A stretch of DNA of 64,000 nucleotides from Acidovorax sp. T1 (GCF_002176815.1 NZ_CP021648.1:2302001-2366000); one strand, 5' to 3'. Numbered from the stretch's first letter, positions 8,585-17,568 are shown. Translations and numbers: made by a program. The notes: generated from the sequence alone by a model not told the origin.

Positions 8585-9601
8585 TCAGATCAGTTGCACC
8601 AATTGCTTGCCGAAGTTCTTGCCTTTGAGCAGGCCCAAAAAGGCCTCGGGCGCAGCGGCAATGCCCTGCGCAATGGTCTCGCGCGGGCGCAGCTTGCCGG
8701 TGCCCACCAGCGTGCCCAGCTCTTTGAGGGCCTCGGGCCACACTTCCATGTGCTCGCTGACGATGAAGCCTTCGATCTTCATGCGGTTGATAAGGATCAG
8801 CGCGGGGTTGGCCATGGGCAATGGCGCGCCGTCGTAGCCGGCGATCATGCCGCACAGGGCCACGCGGCTGAAGGCGTTCATGCGCAGCATGACGGCGTCC
8901 ATGATCCAGCCGCCCACGTTCTCGAAGTAGCCGTCGATGCCGTTGGGGCAAGCTTCCTTCAAGGCCCTGGACATGGCCTTCACGTCGCTGTGTTCCTTGT
9001 AGTCAATGCACACGTCAAAGCCCAGTTCTTCCACCGCGTACTTGCACTTTTCGGTGCCACCCGCAATACCCACCGCGCGGCAGCCACGCGCCTTGGCCAG
9101 TGCGGCAAAGGCGCTGCCCACGGCGCCGGTGGCAGCGCTCACCACCACGGTGTCGCCCGCCTTGGGCGCAATGATCTTCACCAGCCCATACCAGGCCGTC
9201 ACGCCGGGCATGCCCACGGCGCCCAGGTAGTGCGACAGCGGCACATGGGTGGTGTCCACCTTGCGCAGCGCGCCCACGGCATTGCCATCGACCACGCTGT
9301 ATTCCTGCCAGCCGCCCATGCCCACCACCTTGTCACCCACAGCGAACTTGGGGTTCTTGCTCTCGGCCACCTCACCCACCGTGCCGCCAATCATCACCTC
9401 GCCCAGCGGCTGGCTGGCCGCATAGCTTTTGCTCTCGTTCATGCGGCCGCGCATATAGGGGTCCAGGCTCAAGTAGTGGTGGCGCACCAGCACCTCACCA
9501 TCCTGGAGCGCGGGGGTGTCGGTGGCGACCAGCTTGAAGTTGCTGGTCACGGCCTCGCCCTGGGGGCGGTTGTCGAGAACGATTTGTTGGTTGCGGGGCA
9601 T
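8585..9601 (-). CDS. MDR-family NADP-dependent oxidoreductase
   Basis: 338 residues, medium-chain dehydrogenase/reductase of the zinc-free leukotriene B4 dehydrogenase/CurA-like group. It begins RNQQIVLDNRPQGEAVTSNF, and DPYMRGRMNE at about 50-60 is typical of that group. The nucleotide-binding stretch VVSAATGAVGS sits near 155, followed by VGIAGGTEKC, which supplies NADPH-phosphate-binding residues. Such enzymes reduce alpha,beta-unsaturated ketones or aldehydes in the cytoplasm. It is the first gene of a pair with the ElaA-like acetyltransferase. A dispersed repeat copy lies just upstream and may form part of its leader. Confidence 0.88.
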   Translation of the reverse strand: MPRNQQIVLDNRPQGEAVTSNFKLVATDTPALQDGEVLVRHHYLSLDPYMRGRMNESKSYAASQPLGEVMIGGTVGEVAESKNPKFAVGDKVVGMGGWQEYSVVDGNAVGALRKVDTTHVPLSHYLGAVGMPGVTAWYGLVKIIAPKAGDTVVVSAATGAVGSAFAALAKARGCRAVGIAGGTEKCKYAVEELGFDVCIDYKEHSDVKAMSRALKEACPNGIDGYFENVGGWIMDAVMLRMNAFSRVALCGMIAGYDGAPLPMANPALILINRMKIEGFIVSEHMEVWPEALKELGTLVGTGKLRPRETIAQGIAAAPEAFLGLLKGKNFGKQLVQLI

Positions 9602-9610
9602 GGAAGACTC

Positions 9611-9680
9611 CTTTTTACTACTGTTTTAATAGCTGCTTGCGCTTATGAATACTGCGCAAGAGCCCGATTTGGCTCAAAAA
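9611..9680 (+). repeat. Dispersed palindromic repeat, copy C
   Basis: TTTTAATAGCTGCTTGCGCTTATG, a short loop, TGCGCAAGAGCCCGATTT. It lies between the start of the MDR oxidoreductase and the stop of the thioesterase, forward orientation. The hairpin arms (TTGCGC/GCGCAA) are still complementary. Confidence 0.8.
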
Positions 9681-9713
9681 CGGCTCCAGTACATCCTTGT
9701 GCCGGAGCGCCCT

Positions 9714-10139
9714 TCAATCCGTCGAAATCACCCGCTGCCCGTCGGCGGCTTCAGCAGGCTGGCGTCGCACATACTTGAACGTGCCGGTGGCGTGGCTGCA
9801 GACGCGGCCCTCGGCATCGAACACTGTGCCTTCAGCGAAAGCCATGCTGGCGGTGCGGTGGATGAGCCGACCCTTGGCCACCAACGGCCCGCGCGCGGGC
9901 CGCATGAAGCTGGTCTTCATCTCGATGGTGACCACGCCAAAGTCGGGCGTATCGCTGCGTGCCGCCGTGGCCAGAGTCACGTCCAGCAAGGTCATCGACG
10001 CACCACCGTGGGTGACGTCAAATGAGTTCAGGTGCTCAGGGCGCGCTTCGTAATGCAACTCTGACTCGCCCCCCGACATGCGGTGCAGCGTGAAACCAAG
10101 ATGGCTGACAAACGGGATTTCGGCACCAAAATTCAACAC
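9714..10139 (-). CDS. PaaI-type hotdog thioesterase
   Basis: 141 residues, single hotdog domain. Typical elements are LNSFDVTHGGASMTLLDVTLA (helix with the HGG turn) near 38-58 and TIEMKTSFMRPARG near 73. It probably hydrolyses acyl- or aryl-CoA thioesters in the cytoplasm. Start choice: GTG at 10139 has GGAG six bases upstream. A TTG at 10145 is in frame but abuts the ribosome site, and the nearby ATG is out of frame. It is a single gene, not obviously in an operon. The substrate is unknown. Confidence 0.82.
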   Translation of the reverse strand: MLNFGAEIPFVSHLGFTLHRMSGGESELHYEARPEHLNSFDVTHGGASMTLLDVTLATAARSDTPDFGVVTIEMKTSFMRPARGPLVAKGRLIHRTASMAFAEGTVFDAEGRVCSHATGTFKYVRRQPAEAADGQRVISTD

Positions 10140-10312
10140 AGGCAACTCCAGGGTTCATGAAAAGGCAGAAAGGATAGTCCTTGTTGCACTGCTGCGGGGT
10201 TTGGGGGCTTGACCGCTTGCCCACGGCATTTGCACGCCGCAGGACTGGCCTCCAAGCCATCCAGACAGCCCCAAGCAGAACGCGCCGCCCTCAAAAGCCG
10301 GCGCCCGCCAAC

Positions 10313-11104
10313 TCATCCGCCGGTCACCACGCTCACCCCGCCATCCACCGCCAGCCATTGGCCGGTGATGTGCTTGCCCGCATCCGATGCATACAGGGCA
10401 CACAGGCCCTTGAGGTCTTCGTCATCGCCCAGGCGACCCAGCGGGGCGTGGGCGGCCAGCGCTTCCTCGCCCATGGCCTTCAAGGTGCCCACCGTCATCC
10501 TGCTGGGAAAGAACCCCGGGCAGATGGCATTGACGCGGATGTTGTACTTGCCCCATTCGGCGGCCAGCGCCCGCGTGAAATTGATGACCGCACCCTTGGA
10601 GGTGTTGTAGGCAATGGTGTTCATGCCGCTCGGGTTGCCACCCAGGCCCGCGATGGACGCCACGTTGATGATGCTGCCGCTGCGCCGCGCAATCATGCTG
10701 TGCTTGGCGATGTGCTGGCTGAGGATGAAGTAGCCGCGCACGTTGAGGTTCATCACCTTGTCCCAGGCCTCGACCGGGTGGTCTTCGGCGGGCGCGCCCC
10801 AGGCCGCGCCGGCATTGTTGACCAAGATATCCACATTGCCCATGCGCTGCAGGGTTTCATCGGCCAGTTGCCGAATGTCGGCCTCCTGGGCGCAGTCGGC
10901 GGCGATCCAGCGCGCATCGATGCCGGCGGCCTGCAGGTCGGCCGTGGCCTCTTCCAGGTCTGACGCCTTGCGCGAACTCAGCATGATCCTGGCGCCAGCC
11001 TCCCCCAGCGCATGCGCCAGCTGCAGGCCCAGCCCGCGCGAGCCACCGGTGACAAGGGCCGTCTTGCCGGTGAGGTCAAACAATTGTTGGATGGTGCGGG
11101 TCAT
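10313..11104 (-). CDS. SDR-family oxidoreductase
   Basis: 263 residues from ATG 11104, with AGGAGA in good position. It shows a classical SDR cofactor loop (TGGSRGLG near 19), Arg in LSSRKASDL (points to NADP), NNAGAAWG, catalytic Ser in NVASIAG, Tyr/Lys in YNTSKGAV, and a C-terminal WLAVDGG. Similar proteins include 3-oxoacyl-ACP reductase-like and gluconate 5-dehydrogenase-like enzymes; the sequence does not separate them. It is transcribed away from the PEP-CTERM gene, with a 382 bp shared upstream region. Confidence 0.87.
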   Translation of the reverse strand: MTRTIQQLFDLTGKTALVTGGSRGLGLQLAHALGEAGARIMLSSRKASDLEEATADLQAAGIDARWIAADCAQEADIRQLADETLQRMGNVDILVNNAGAAWGAPAEDHPVEAWDKVMNLNVRGYFILSQHIAKHSMIARRSGSIINVASIAGLGGNPSGMNTIAYNTSKGAVINFTRALAAEWGKYNIRVNAICPGFFPSRMTVGTLKAMGEEALAAHAPLGRLGDDEDLKGLCALYASDAGKHITGQWLAVDGGVSVVTGG

Positions 11105-11429
11105 GTCGTCGTCTCCTGGTTTGAATGGGGCCAAGGCCAGCAACCAGCCTGGCACTGCATTGCGATGCATTGTGCGTGGGCGCGGCGGCGGGGTCTGTCG
11201 CCTGGGCGATTGGGAAACGCGGACGAGAACAGCCAACACACCTGTGCCACGCCCAGCACAGGGCATCCGCGCATTGCATGGTCGCAATGCCGCTGCCAAA
11301 GCGTCGCCGCCAGCCCTTCGTCCCGAAGCGGCTGGATCACCCTGTTGATCCGTCGAATTTATTTACACCTGAGACGTTACCGCAGCCAGAAAAATCAGCA
11401 AGTCATTGATTTATAACGATTTTCATTGA

Positions 11430-11445
11430 TGGCACAAAGCGTGCT
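11430..11445 (+). promoter_or_regulatory. Sigma-54 (RpoN) promoter for PEP-CTERM gene
   Basis: TGGCACaaagcGTGCT matches the -24/-12 consensus TGGCACN5TTGCW at every key base but one, with GG and GC spaced exactly 12 bases apart (11431 and 11443). Predicted transcription start is near 11456, giving a leader of about 30 bases to the ATG at 11487. RpoN with the PrsK/PrsR system is known to control PEP-CTERM genes in some betaproteobacteria, which fits. The rest of the 11105-11486 gap shows no gene; enhancer sites were not identified. Confidence 0.7.
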
Positions 11446-11486
11446 TTGTAACAGTGGATCCAAAACCCACCCCAGGAGAAACCGTT

Positions 11487-12167
11487 ATGTCAATGACAAA
11501 CAAACTCGCCATCGCAAGCATTCTGTCGGGTGCCTGCCTTGCTGTGCAGGCTGCGCCCGTGACTTATCTGGCCGCAGACAACAACGTGTCCACACTCGCG
11601 CAAATGGTGAACTCGACCGCAGCCGCGGCATCGTTCCTCTCGGTCGCAGGCAGCCTGAACACCGTGGATTTCGAATCGGCCCTGCCAGCCAACCTCACCA
11701 TCACCGGCGGCACGACCAACACCGGAACCCCCGGATGTGGCGCCGTGTGCGGATTCAATACCACTGCGGGTGGCGCACTCTTTCGGACCGTAAGTGGCGG
11801 CTCGGTCACTTTTTCTTTCGTCAACCCAGTGGATGCTTTCGGCTTTTTCGTGAATGGCCTGCAGACAGATCTCGTCCCACAGCAAACCATCAATTACGTG
11901 GATGGTTCCTCGGTTACCCAGACCATCAACATGCCCTCTGCGATCAACGGTGGCGGCGCATTCGTTGGCTTCATTGACTACGGTCAGCTGATCGCCAGCG
12001 TGACTTTCAATGCGACAAACGACATTCTTGGGTTTGACGACCTGCGCTTCGGCCGCTCGGCCAACAACCCTGAAGATCCCAACAATGTGCCCGAGCCCGG
12101 CTCGCTGGCCCTGCTCGGCGCTGCCCTCGCAGGGCTCGCCTCGATCCGCCGCCGCAACCAGCGTTGA
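11487..12167 (+). CDS. PEP-CTERM sorted secreted protein
   Basis: 226 residues. ATG at 11487 is preceded by AGGAGA. A signal peptide (MSMTNKLAIASILSG to a cut after AQA/VQAAP) is followed by a beta-rich, Ser/Thr/Asn/Gly-rich exported domain with one Cys pair in GCGAVCG. The C-terminus carries the exosortase sorting signal: VPEPGSLALLG, a hydrophobic span, then RRRNQR. Exosortase (EpsH/XrtA type) would cut and sort it to the cell surface or exopolysaccharide. No exosortase gene is in this window. The sigma-54 promoter upstream suggests control with exopolysaccharide or biofilm functions. The function of the mature domain is unknown. Confidence 0.9.
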   Translation: MSMTNKLAIASILSGACLAVQAAPVTYLAADNNVSTLAQMVNSTAAAASFLSVAGSLNTVDFESALPANLTITGGTTNTGTPGCGAVCGFNTTAGGALFRTVSGGSVTFSFVNPVDAFGFFVNGLQTDLVPQQTINYVDGSSVTQTINMPSAINGGGAFVGFIDYGQLIASVTFNATNDILGFDDLRFGRSANNPEDPNNVPEPGSLALLGAALAGLASIRRRNQR

Positions 12168-12181
12168 CCGGTTGCGTGACC

Positions 12182-12207
12182 GCCCGGCGTGCGAGACACT
12201 GCCGGGC
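12182..12207 (+). terminator. Hairpin after PEP-CTERM gene
   Basis: GCCCGGC and GCCGGGC form a 7 bp perfect stem around a 12-base loop, 15 bases after the stop codon. There is no run of T, so intrinsic termination is uncertain. Confidence 0.35.
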
Positions 12208-12274
12208 GCATTCACCCATGGCACCCATGGCCGCCAGCTACATCGACTATTGGCCTTTCATCAAGGCAAAAACA

Positions 12275-12322
12275 GCGTGTAGCGCCCATCCATAAAGCGC
12301 TGACAGCTATCAATTTAAAAGC
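12275..12322 (-). repeat. Dispersed palindromic repeat, copy D
   Basis: Reverse orientation: TAGCGCCCATCCATAAAGCGC then TGACAGCTATCAATTTAAAA. Intergenic, between the PEP-CTERM gene and the VanZ gene. Confidence 0.8.
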
Positions 12323-12405
12323 ACCTGAGCTCAGGGCGACCAGCGCCAAGAGTCACCACACGGTGTTGTATGGTGTGATCCCGGATTCAGTGACCCGAGG
12401 CGCCC

Positions 12406-13599
12406 ATGAAATCTGTCGATGACCGCTCGCGCACCCTCCCGGTCGCGCTGGCGCTGGTTTTGCTGCTCATTGTGTATGGCTCGCTGTTCCCCTTCCAGTG
12501 GAACTTCACTGCGCCGCAGGCTTTCATCTGGAGCGGCCGCATCGGTCTGGTGGACCTGGTGGAAAACATCGTTTTGTTTGTTCCCCTCGGTGGGCTGCTG
12601 GGCTGGGCTGGGCAGGGGCGGCCGCGCAAGTGGGCCTTTTTTGCCGGCTGGCTGGTGGCGGCCACGGTATTGGCCAGCGCGCTGCAATGGCTGCAAAAAT
12701 TCCTGCCCCGCACCCCTGCCCTTTCAGACGTCATCTTCAACATGGCGGGGTATGCGCTGGGCTGGGGCGCCGGGTTTGTCGCGCGGTGGCGGGTGGGGCA
12801 CCTGCTGAACCGGCACCAGGGTTGGGCCGGCGCAGACCGGTTCACGCTGGTGCTGATCGCCCTGTGGTGGGTGGCAGAGCTGTATCCACTGATCCCGACG
12901 CTGGACGTTTCCTCGGTGGCGCAAAACATCAAGTCGCTGTGGCAGCAAGACCTGTGGCAGCCGCGGCGCATGCTGCTGCATGCAGGCATGGCGGTGATCG
13001 GCTTGGCGGCCGTGGCGCACCTGGCCCGCACCGCCCATCTGGCGCACCGCGCGCGGGCGTTGGCACTGGTGGCCGCGTTGGCGGTACTGGTGGGCAAATT
13101 CGTGGTCGTGGGTCAGTCGCCAGGCATGGCGGTGGTGCTGGGCATGGCGGTCGGCTGGTTGCTGTGGCGCTGGCTGGATGCGTGGTCGCCAGGGGCGCGC
13201 TGGGCGGCCACGGCATGGGTGGCGCTGGCCACTTACCTGCTCGACGCGATCTGGCCCTGGGCGTGGCGCACGCCGCCGGCCGACATGGAATGGATGCCGT
13301 TTGCTTCCACGCTCTCGACCTGGGTGCAGTCTGCGATCACGCCGCGCGCATTTGAAAGCCTGTGCTTTGGCGCGATCGTGTGGAGCACGGTGCGCAACGG
13401 CGCCTTGCCGGGGGGCATGACCGTCTGCACGGCCATGCTGGCCTTGGCATGCGAATGGACGCAGCGCTATTTGCCCACCCGCACGGCCGAGATCACCTCG
13501 GTGCTGCTGGCCATCGGCATGGGCTGGCTGCTGTCGGCATGCACCGCAGCGCGCAGACCACGCCAAGTGGGTGCGTGGGTGGGTGCTCGCGCGGACTAA
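12406..13599 (+). CDS. VanZ-family membrane protein
   Basis: 397 residues, largely hydrophobic, with about ten predicted spans. The N-terminal part has the VanZ pattern: GSLFPFQW near 27, then VDLVENIVLFVPLGGLLGW near 50-70 and a later DVIFNMAGYALG. The C-terminal half looks like a second, weaker VanZ-type unit (ITSVLLAIGMGWLL). VanZ itself gives low-level teicoplanin resistance in enterococci by an unknown route; most bacterial VanZ-domain proteins have no known function and are found near exopolysaccharide loci. ATG follows CGAGGCGCCC. Its stop overlaps the stop of the convergent acyl-CoA dehydrogenase by four bases. Confidence 0.8.
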   Translation: MKSVDDRSRTLPVALALVLLLIVYGSLFPFQWNFTAPQAFIWSGRIGLVDLVENIVLFVPLGGLLGWAGQGRPRKWAFFAGWLVAATVLASALQWLQKFLPRTPALSDVIFNMAGYALGWGAGFVARWRVGHLLNRHQGWAGADRFTLVLIALWWVAELYPLIPTLDVSSVAQNIKSLWQQDLWQPRRMLLHAGMAVIGLAAVAHLARTAHLAHRARALALVAALAVLVGKFVVVGQSPGMAVVLGMAVGWLLWRWLDAWSPGARWAATAWVALATYLLDAIWPWAWRTPPADMEWMPFASTLSTWVQSAITPRAFESLCFGAIVWSTVRNGALPGGMTVCTAMLALACEWTQRYLPTRTAEITSVLLAIGMGWLLSACTAARRPRQVGAWVGARAD

Positions 13600-15434
13600 A
13601 ACGCCTCTTCGCTGAGCGCGGCGCAGATCAAATCGCGGCGGTTCACCACGTTCAGCCAGGCCGTGATCTTGGGCAGCTCGTAATGGTAAAAATAGCGTGC
13701 AGCGCCCATCCTGCCTGCGCTAGCAGCTACTGAAAGCGTAGCATCCGCGCGCAGCGTGGCCAGCAATACATCCAGCCACACCCAGGCCAGCACCGTGTGG
13801 CCGAAGGCCTGCATGTAGGGCACGGCGTTGGCCAGCGCCTCGGCGGGGTTGCCTGTAGCCCAGGCGGCCTGCGTGGCGGCGGCCACCTGCTGCAAGGCAT
13901 CGCCCAGCTGCGCTGCATACGGCGCCAGTTCGGACTCGGCGGCGGCCCGCGCCATGGTGGCCTGCATGCGCGCGGCCAGCAGTTGCATGCCCCGGCCGTT
14001 TTCCATCAGCACCTTGCGGCCCAGCAGGTCTGCGGCCTGGATGCCATGCGTGCCCTCGTGAATCATGTTCAGGCGGTTGTCGCGCCAATACTGCTCCACC
14101 GGAAAGTCGCGCGTGTAGCCATAGCCACCGTGGATCTGGATGGCCAGCGAGTTGGCCTCCAGGCAAAACTCGCTGGGCCAGCTCTTGGCGATGGGGGTAA
14201 GCACCTCCAGCAGCAGGCGCGCCTCGTCGGCAGCGTCGGGCTGGCCGGTGTGCTGCTCGTCCACCAGACGGGCGCAGAACAGGTTGAGCGCCAGCGCGCC
14301 CTCGCCGTAGCTCTTTTGCGCCAGCAGCATGCGGCGCACGTCGGCGTGCTCAATGATGCGCACCTGCGGCTGCGCGGCGTCCTTGCCACTTGCACCCATG
14401 GGGCGGCCCTGCGGGCGGTTCTTGGCGTAGTCGAGGCTGGCGTAATAGCCGGCCAGGCCCAGCATGGTGGCCGCCATGCCGATGCCGATGCGCGCCTCGT
14501 TCATCATGTGGAACATGCACGCCAGGCCACGGCCGGCCTCGCCCACAAGGTAGCCCACGGCGCCCGCCCTGCCCTGCACCGGGTATTTGCCTTCGCCAAA
14601 GTTGAGCAGCGTGTTGGTGGTGCCGCGCCAGCCCAGCTTGTGGTTGAGGCCGGCCAGCGCCACGTCGTTGCGCACGCCGGTCAGCTTGCCTTCGGTATCC
14701 ACCAGCTTCTTGGGCACGATGAACAGCGAAATTCCGCGCGTGCCGGGCACCAGCTTGCCGTCCGGCCCCGGAATCTTGGCCAGCACCAGGTGGACGATGT
14801 TCTCAGACAGCTCATGCTCGCCCGACGAGATCCACATCTTGTTGCCCGTCAGGCGGTAGCGCGGGCCGAGCGGATCGCTTTCGAACGCGTCACCATCCGG
14901 CACAGCCCGCGTGGCCACATCGCTCAAGCTGGAGCCGGCCTGCGGCTCTGACAGGCACATGGTGCCCGAGAAGCGCCCCGAAAACTCGTTGAGTGCGAAC
15001 ACCTTCTTTTGCAGCGGCGTGCCATGCACCATCAGCAAGTTCGCATTGCCCACGCTCAGCAGGCTGGAGCTGATGCTGATCGAGGCCACGGCAAAAAAGG
15101 CATTGGCCGCCGCGTCTACCGTATAGGGCAGCTGCATGCCGCCAATGGCGTAGTCCTGCGCGGCACTGAGCATGCCCGAGGCAGCATAAGCGTCGTAGGC
15201 GTCCTTGGTGGCCTGGGGCAGCGTGACGCGCTCGCCGTCGAAATGCGGCTCTTGCGTGTCCACCGTGCGGTTGAACGGCGCGTATTTCTCGCGCGCAATG
15301 CGCTCGCAGGTGTCAAGCACCGCATCAAAGGTCTCGCGCGAATGGTCGGCAAAGCGCTCGCGCGTATTCAGCGTTTCGGCTTGCAGCCAGTTGTAGAGCA
15401 GGAAATCGAGGGTGGAGCGCAGAGAGGTCGTCAT
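13596..15434 (-). CDS. Acyl-CoA dehydrogenase (long form)
   Basis: 612 residues, the large acyl-CoA dehydrogenase type with a C-terminal helical extension. Seen are the N-terminal helical domain, SEPQAGSSLSDV and KMWISSGEHELSENI of the middle beta domain (FAD and substrate contacts), RIGIGMAATMLGLAGY of the C-terminal domain, and IQIHGGYGYTRDFPVEQYWRD near 455, followed by MIHEGTHGIQA. It oxidises an acyl-CoA to a 2-enoyl-CoA using FAD and passes electrons to ETF. A repeat copy is read in frame near residues 570-585 as SVAASAGRMGAARYF. The ribosome site for the chosen ATG is weak. It stands alone between convergent and divergent neighbours. Confidence 0.92.
   Translation of the reverse strand: MTTSLRSTLDFLLYNWLQAETLNTRERFADHSRETFDAVLDTCERIAREKYAPFNRTVDTQEPHFDGERVTLPQATKDAYDAYAASGMLSAAQDYAIGGMQLPYTVDAAANAFFAVASISISSSLLSVGNANLLMVHGTPLQKKVFALNEFSGRFSGTMCLSEPQAGSSLSDVATRAVPDGDAFESDPLGPRYRLTGNKMWISSGEHELSENIVHLVLAKIPGPDGKLVPGTRGISLFIVPKKLVDTEGKLTGVRNDVALAGLNHKLGWRGTTNTLLNFGEGKYPVQGRAGAVGYLVGEAGRGLACMFHMMNEARIGIGMAATMLGLAGYYASLDYAKNRPQGRPMGASGKDAAQPQVRIIEHADVRRMLLAQKSYGEGALALNLFCARLVDEQHTGQPDAADEARLLLEVLTPIAKSWPSEFCLEANSLAIQIHGGYGYTRDFPVEQYWRDNRLNMIHEGTHGIQAADLLGRKVLMENGRGMQLLAARMQATMARAAAESELAPYAAQLGDALQQVAAATQAAWATGNPAEALANAVPYMQAFGHTVLAWVWLDVLLATLRADATLSVAASAGRMGAARYFYHYELPKITAWLNVVNRRDLICAALSEEAF
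13683..13745 (-). repeat. Dispersed palindromic repeat, copy E (in acyl-CoA dehydrogenase)
   Basis: AAAATAGCGTGCAGCGCCCATC, loop, GCGCTAGCAGCTACTGAAAG. Reverse orientation, sense to the enclosing gene, and read in the same frame (VAASA) as the copy that forms the binding-protein signal peptide. Confidence 0.78.
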
Positions 15435-15659
15435 GCGGCAAATTATGGGTGGCTGCACCTGGCAAGGCATGTCCACTGCGCGACGCGATGAGACGGTTGG
15501 TCAGACACTTGTGAAGCGGTCAGCCACGAGATTCGGCAGCCAGCCCATAGCAGACATCTGCCCATGTCAAGGTTTCTGCTCGAAATCCCTGGCTTCAACT
15601 TCGTCATCTGAAGCAAGTGGATTCCCACATGCCTGGAATCGGCCGCCCAGCCTTTGCCA

Positions 15660-15893
15660 TCATGGGAGGCTCAAGTCCATTCCGAGCATCCTGGCAAGGC
15701 CGAAGGTGAAGAACAGCACGCCCAGGAGTGCCAGCATGAAGACGGCAGCCACCTTGCAGCCCGTGCGCAGTAGCGCGCGCTTGTTCATCCCCTTCTTCCC
15801 TTGGTCGTAATGCCACTTGATGGCGAAGAACATGCCCGCGCCGAAGATGAGAACCTTGAACGTAACGAAGACTACAGGGACCCAATCGATCAT
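15660..15893 (-). CDS. Small two-span membrane protein, unknown
   Basis: 77 residues from ATG 15893 (a GTG at 15923 would add ten). The first hydrophobic stretch is VPVVFVTFKVLIFGAG. A basic, hydrophilic loop (HYDQGKKGMNKR) follows, and then a second span, VAAVFMLALLGVLFFTFG. Not recognised. It is divergently transcribed from a MocR-type regulator whose class often controls the adjacent gene, so it may be that regulator's target. The shared region 15894-16071 would hold both promoters; no clear operator was seen. The 225 bp between its stop and the acyl-CoA dehydrogenase start appears empty. Confidence 0.6.
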   Translation of the reverse strand: MIDWVPVVFVTFKVLIFGAGMFFAIKWHYDQGKKGMNKRALLRTGCKVAAVFMLALLGVLFFTFGLARMLGMDLSLP

Positions 15894-16071
15894 TTTGAGA
15901 ATTTCCAGCCTATGACTTGACACCGTCTATCGTGAGGAGCGCTGCCTCTTGGATGAGAGAGGCAAAAACGTGCAGCGACGGCCATACAAGAATGGTGTTG
16001 CTGTAGGTTCAGGGACATACTACTTAAAAGCAATTTCCATACATTGAGACAAGCTGTCCCCGTTGAAAACC

Positions 16072-17463
16072 ATGCAAGATGACAATTTGCCCATCTGGTT
16101 GCCGCGATTGGCCGCGCAGGGCGGACCACGTTTTTTGCAGATCGCGGATGCGTTGCAGGCGGCGGTGGCAGACGGATCTTTGACCCCGGGCGACCGTCTA
16201 CCTCCGCAGCGCCAGTTGGCAGCACGGCTGGAGGTCGACCTGACGACGGTCACGCGCGCATACGACGAAGCCAGACGCCGCCACTTGCTGGAAGGACGCG
16301 GCGCCCGAGGCACTTATGTCGCGGCGCCGAAAGTCGAACTGACCGCCATCCTCGATCTGAGCATGAATACCCCACCGCCGCCGGATGGCGTGGACTTCGA
16401 CGACATGCTGAAACAAGGTTTGTCTCAAGTGTTGATGCGGGCAAATACTGAATTGCTGATGACTTACCACCTGGGCGGGGGAAGCGACTCTGACCGCAAG
16501 GCGGGAGCCCAATGGCTCGCACCGATGTTTGGCTATCTGGATTCAGGGCAGGTGCTTGTCTGTCCGGGCGCGCAAGCGGCGATCGCCGCATTGATCCTTG
16601 CGCTGACGGAGCCTGGCGATGTGATATTGACAGAACCAACGAGCTATCCCGGCTTGCGTGCCGCAGCAACCCAGCTCGGCCGTCGCATCGTTGCGGTGGA
16701 AGCGGACCAGCACGGGATGGTGCCTGACATGCTCAGCCAAGCGTGCCGCCAGCACCAGCCTGCGCTGGTCTACCTCAACCCGACATTGCAGAACCCGACC
16801 ACCATCACCATGCCGGAACACCGGCGCCAGGAACTCGCCAGCATCGCCATGCGCTGCCATGTGCGCATCGTCGAGGACGATCCCTACTGGCTGCTTGCCG
16901 ATGCCCCGCCACCACCGATTGCCACGTTGGCCCCGGAGCAGGTGTACTACATCTCCACCTTGTCAAAATGCCTGACGCCCGGCTTGCGTGTCGCCTTCGT
17001 GCTCATACGGGACCCGATTGAGCGCGAACGTTTCCTGGTCGCGCTCAGATCCTTTGCGCTGATGGTCGCGCCTGTGACGGCCGCACTGGCCACGCAGTGG
17101 ATCCTTGATGGTTCGGCTGCCGGATTGATGGAAGGCGTACGCAAGGAGGCGCGTCTGCGCCACCGGATGGCCAGGGATATTCTGGCGGGGCGGTACAGCG
17201 GCGCTGGAGACGGCCTGCATGTATGGCTCGAGTTGCCGGGGTATTGGAACCCCTCGCAGCTTGCGCATGCAGCCGCTAGCTCCGGCATCGCCGTCACACC
17301 GGCGGAGGCATTCGCCACGGGCGCAACGAGCAGCAAATCGGTGAACGCCATTCGCATCTCTTTGGGCAGCATCAAGGACCGTGGCCGCTTGCAGGCGGGT
17401 CTTCAACGGCTGTCCCATCTGCTTGCGCAGCGGCCCGAGTCGTTCAGCGCTGCTGTGGTTTAG
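16072..17463 (+). CDS. MocR/PdxR-type GntR regulator with aminotransferase domain
   Basis: 463 residues. The N-terminal winged helix (RFLQIADALQAAVADGSLTP, then DRLPPQRQLAARLEVDLTT) is of GntR type, residues about 15-80. The remainder is a fold-type I aminotransferase domain with the PLP-binding lysine in ISTLSKCLTPGLR near 305 and EDDPYWLL (Asp contacting pyridoxal nitrogen) near 270. MocR regulators use PLP as a cofactor and bind amino-acid-like effectors. The start is the ATG at 16072; the TTG at 16063 is also in frame and neither has a strong ribosome site. The likely target is itself or the divergent small membrane protein. Confidence 0.88.
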   Translation: MQDDNLPIWLPRLAAQGGPRFLQIADALQAAVADGSLTPGDRLPPQRQLAARLEVDLTTVTRAYDEARRRHLLEGRGARGTYVAAPKVELTAILDLSMNTPPPPDGVDFDDMLKQGLSQVLMRANTELLMTYHLGGGSDSDRKAGAQWLAPMFGYLDSGQVLVCPGAQAAIAALILALTEPGDVILTEPTSYPGLRAAATQLGRRIVAVEADQHGMVPDMLSQACRQHQPALVYLNPTLQNPTTITMPEHRRQELASIAMRCHVRIVEDDPYWLLADAPPPPIATLAPEQVYYISTLSKCLTPGLRVAFVLIRDPIERERFLVALRSFALMVAPVTAALATQWILDGSAAGLMEGVRKEARLRHRMARDILAGRYSGAGDGLHVWLELPGYWNPSQLAHAAASSGIAVTPAEAFATGATSSKSVNAIRISLGSIKDRGRLQAGLQRLSHLLAQRPESFSAAVV

Positions 17464-17507
17464 CGGTCCTGGAGATCAGCTGTTTTGATTGCCCGACGAA
17501 CTAAAAA

Positions 17508-17568
17508 GCAGCGTTTTTGACCTCTAGCGAGCACCCACAAAGCGTCTACAGCTATCAACAAGATAGCA
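17508..17568 (-). repeat. Dispersed palindromic repeat, copy F
   Basis: GCGTTTTTGACCTCTAGCGAG, loop, AAAGCGTCTACAGCTATCAACAAGATAGCAA. Reverse orientation, intergenic, directly abutting the thiolase terminator hairpin. Confidence 0.8.

Noticed and set aside
10137..10145. TTG start for the thioesterase
   Set aside because: The ribosome site GGAG directly abuts the TTG; the GTG six bases further has proper spacing.
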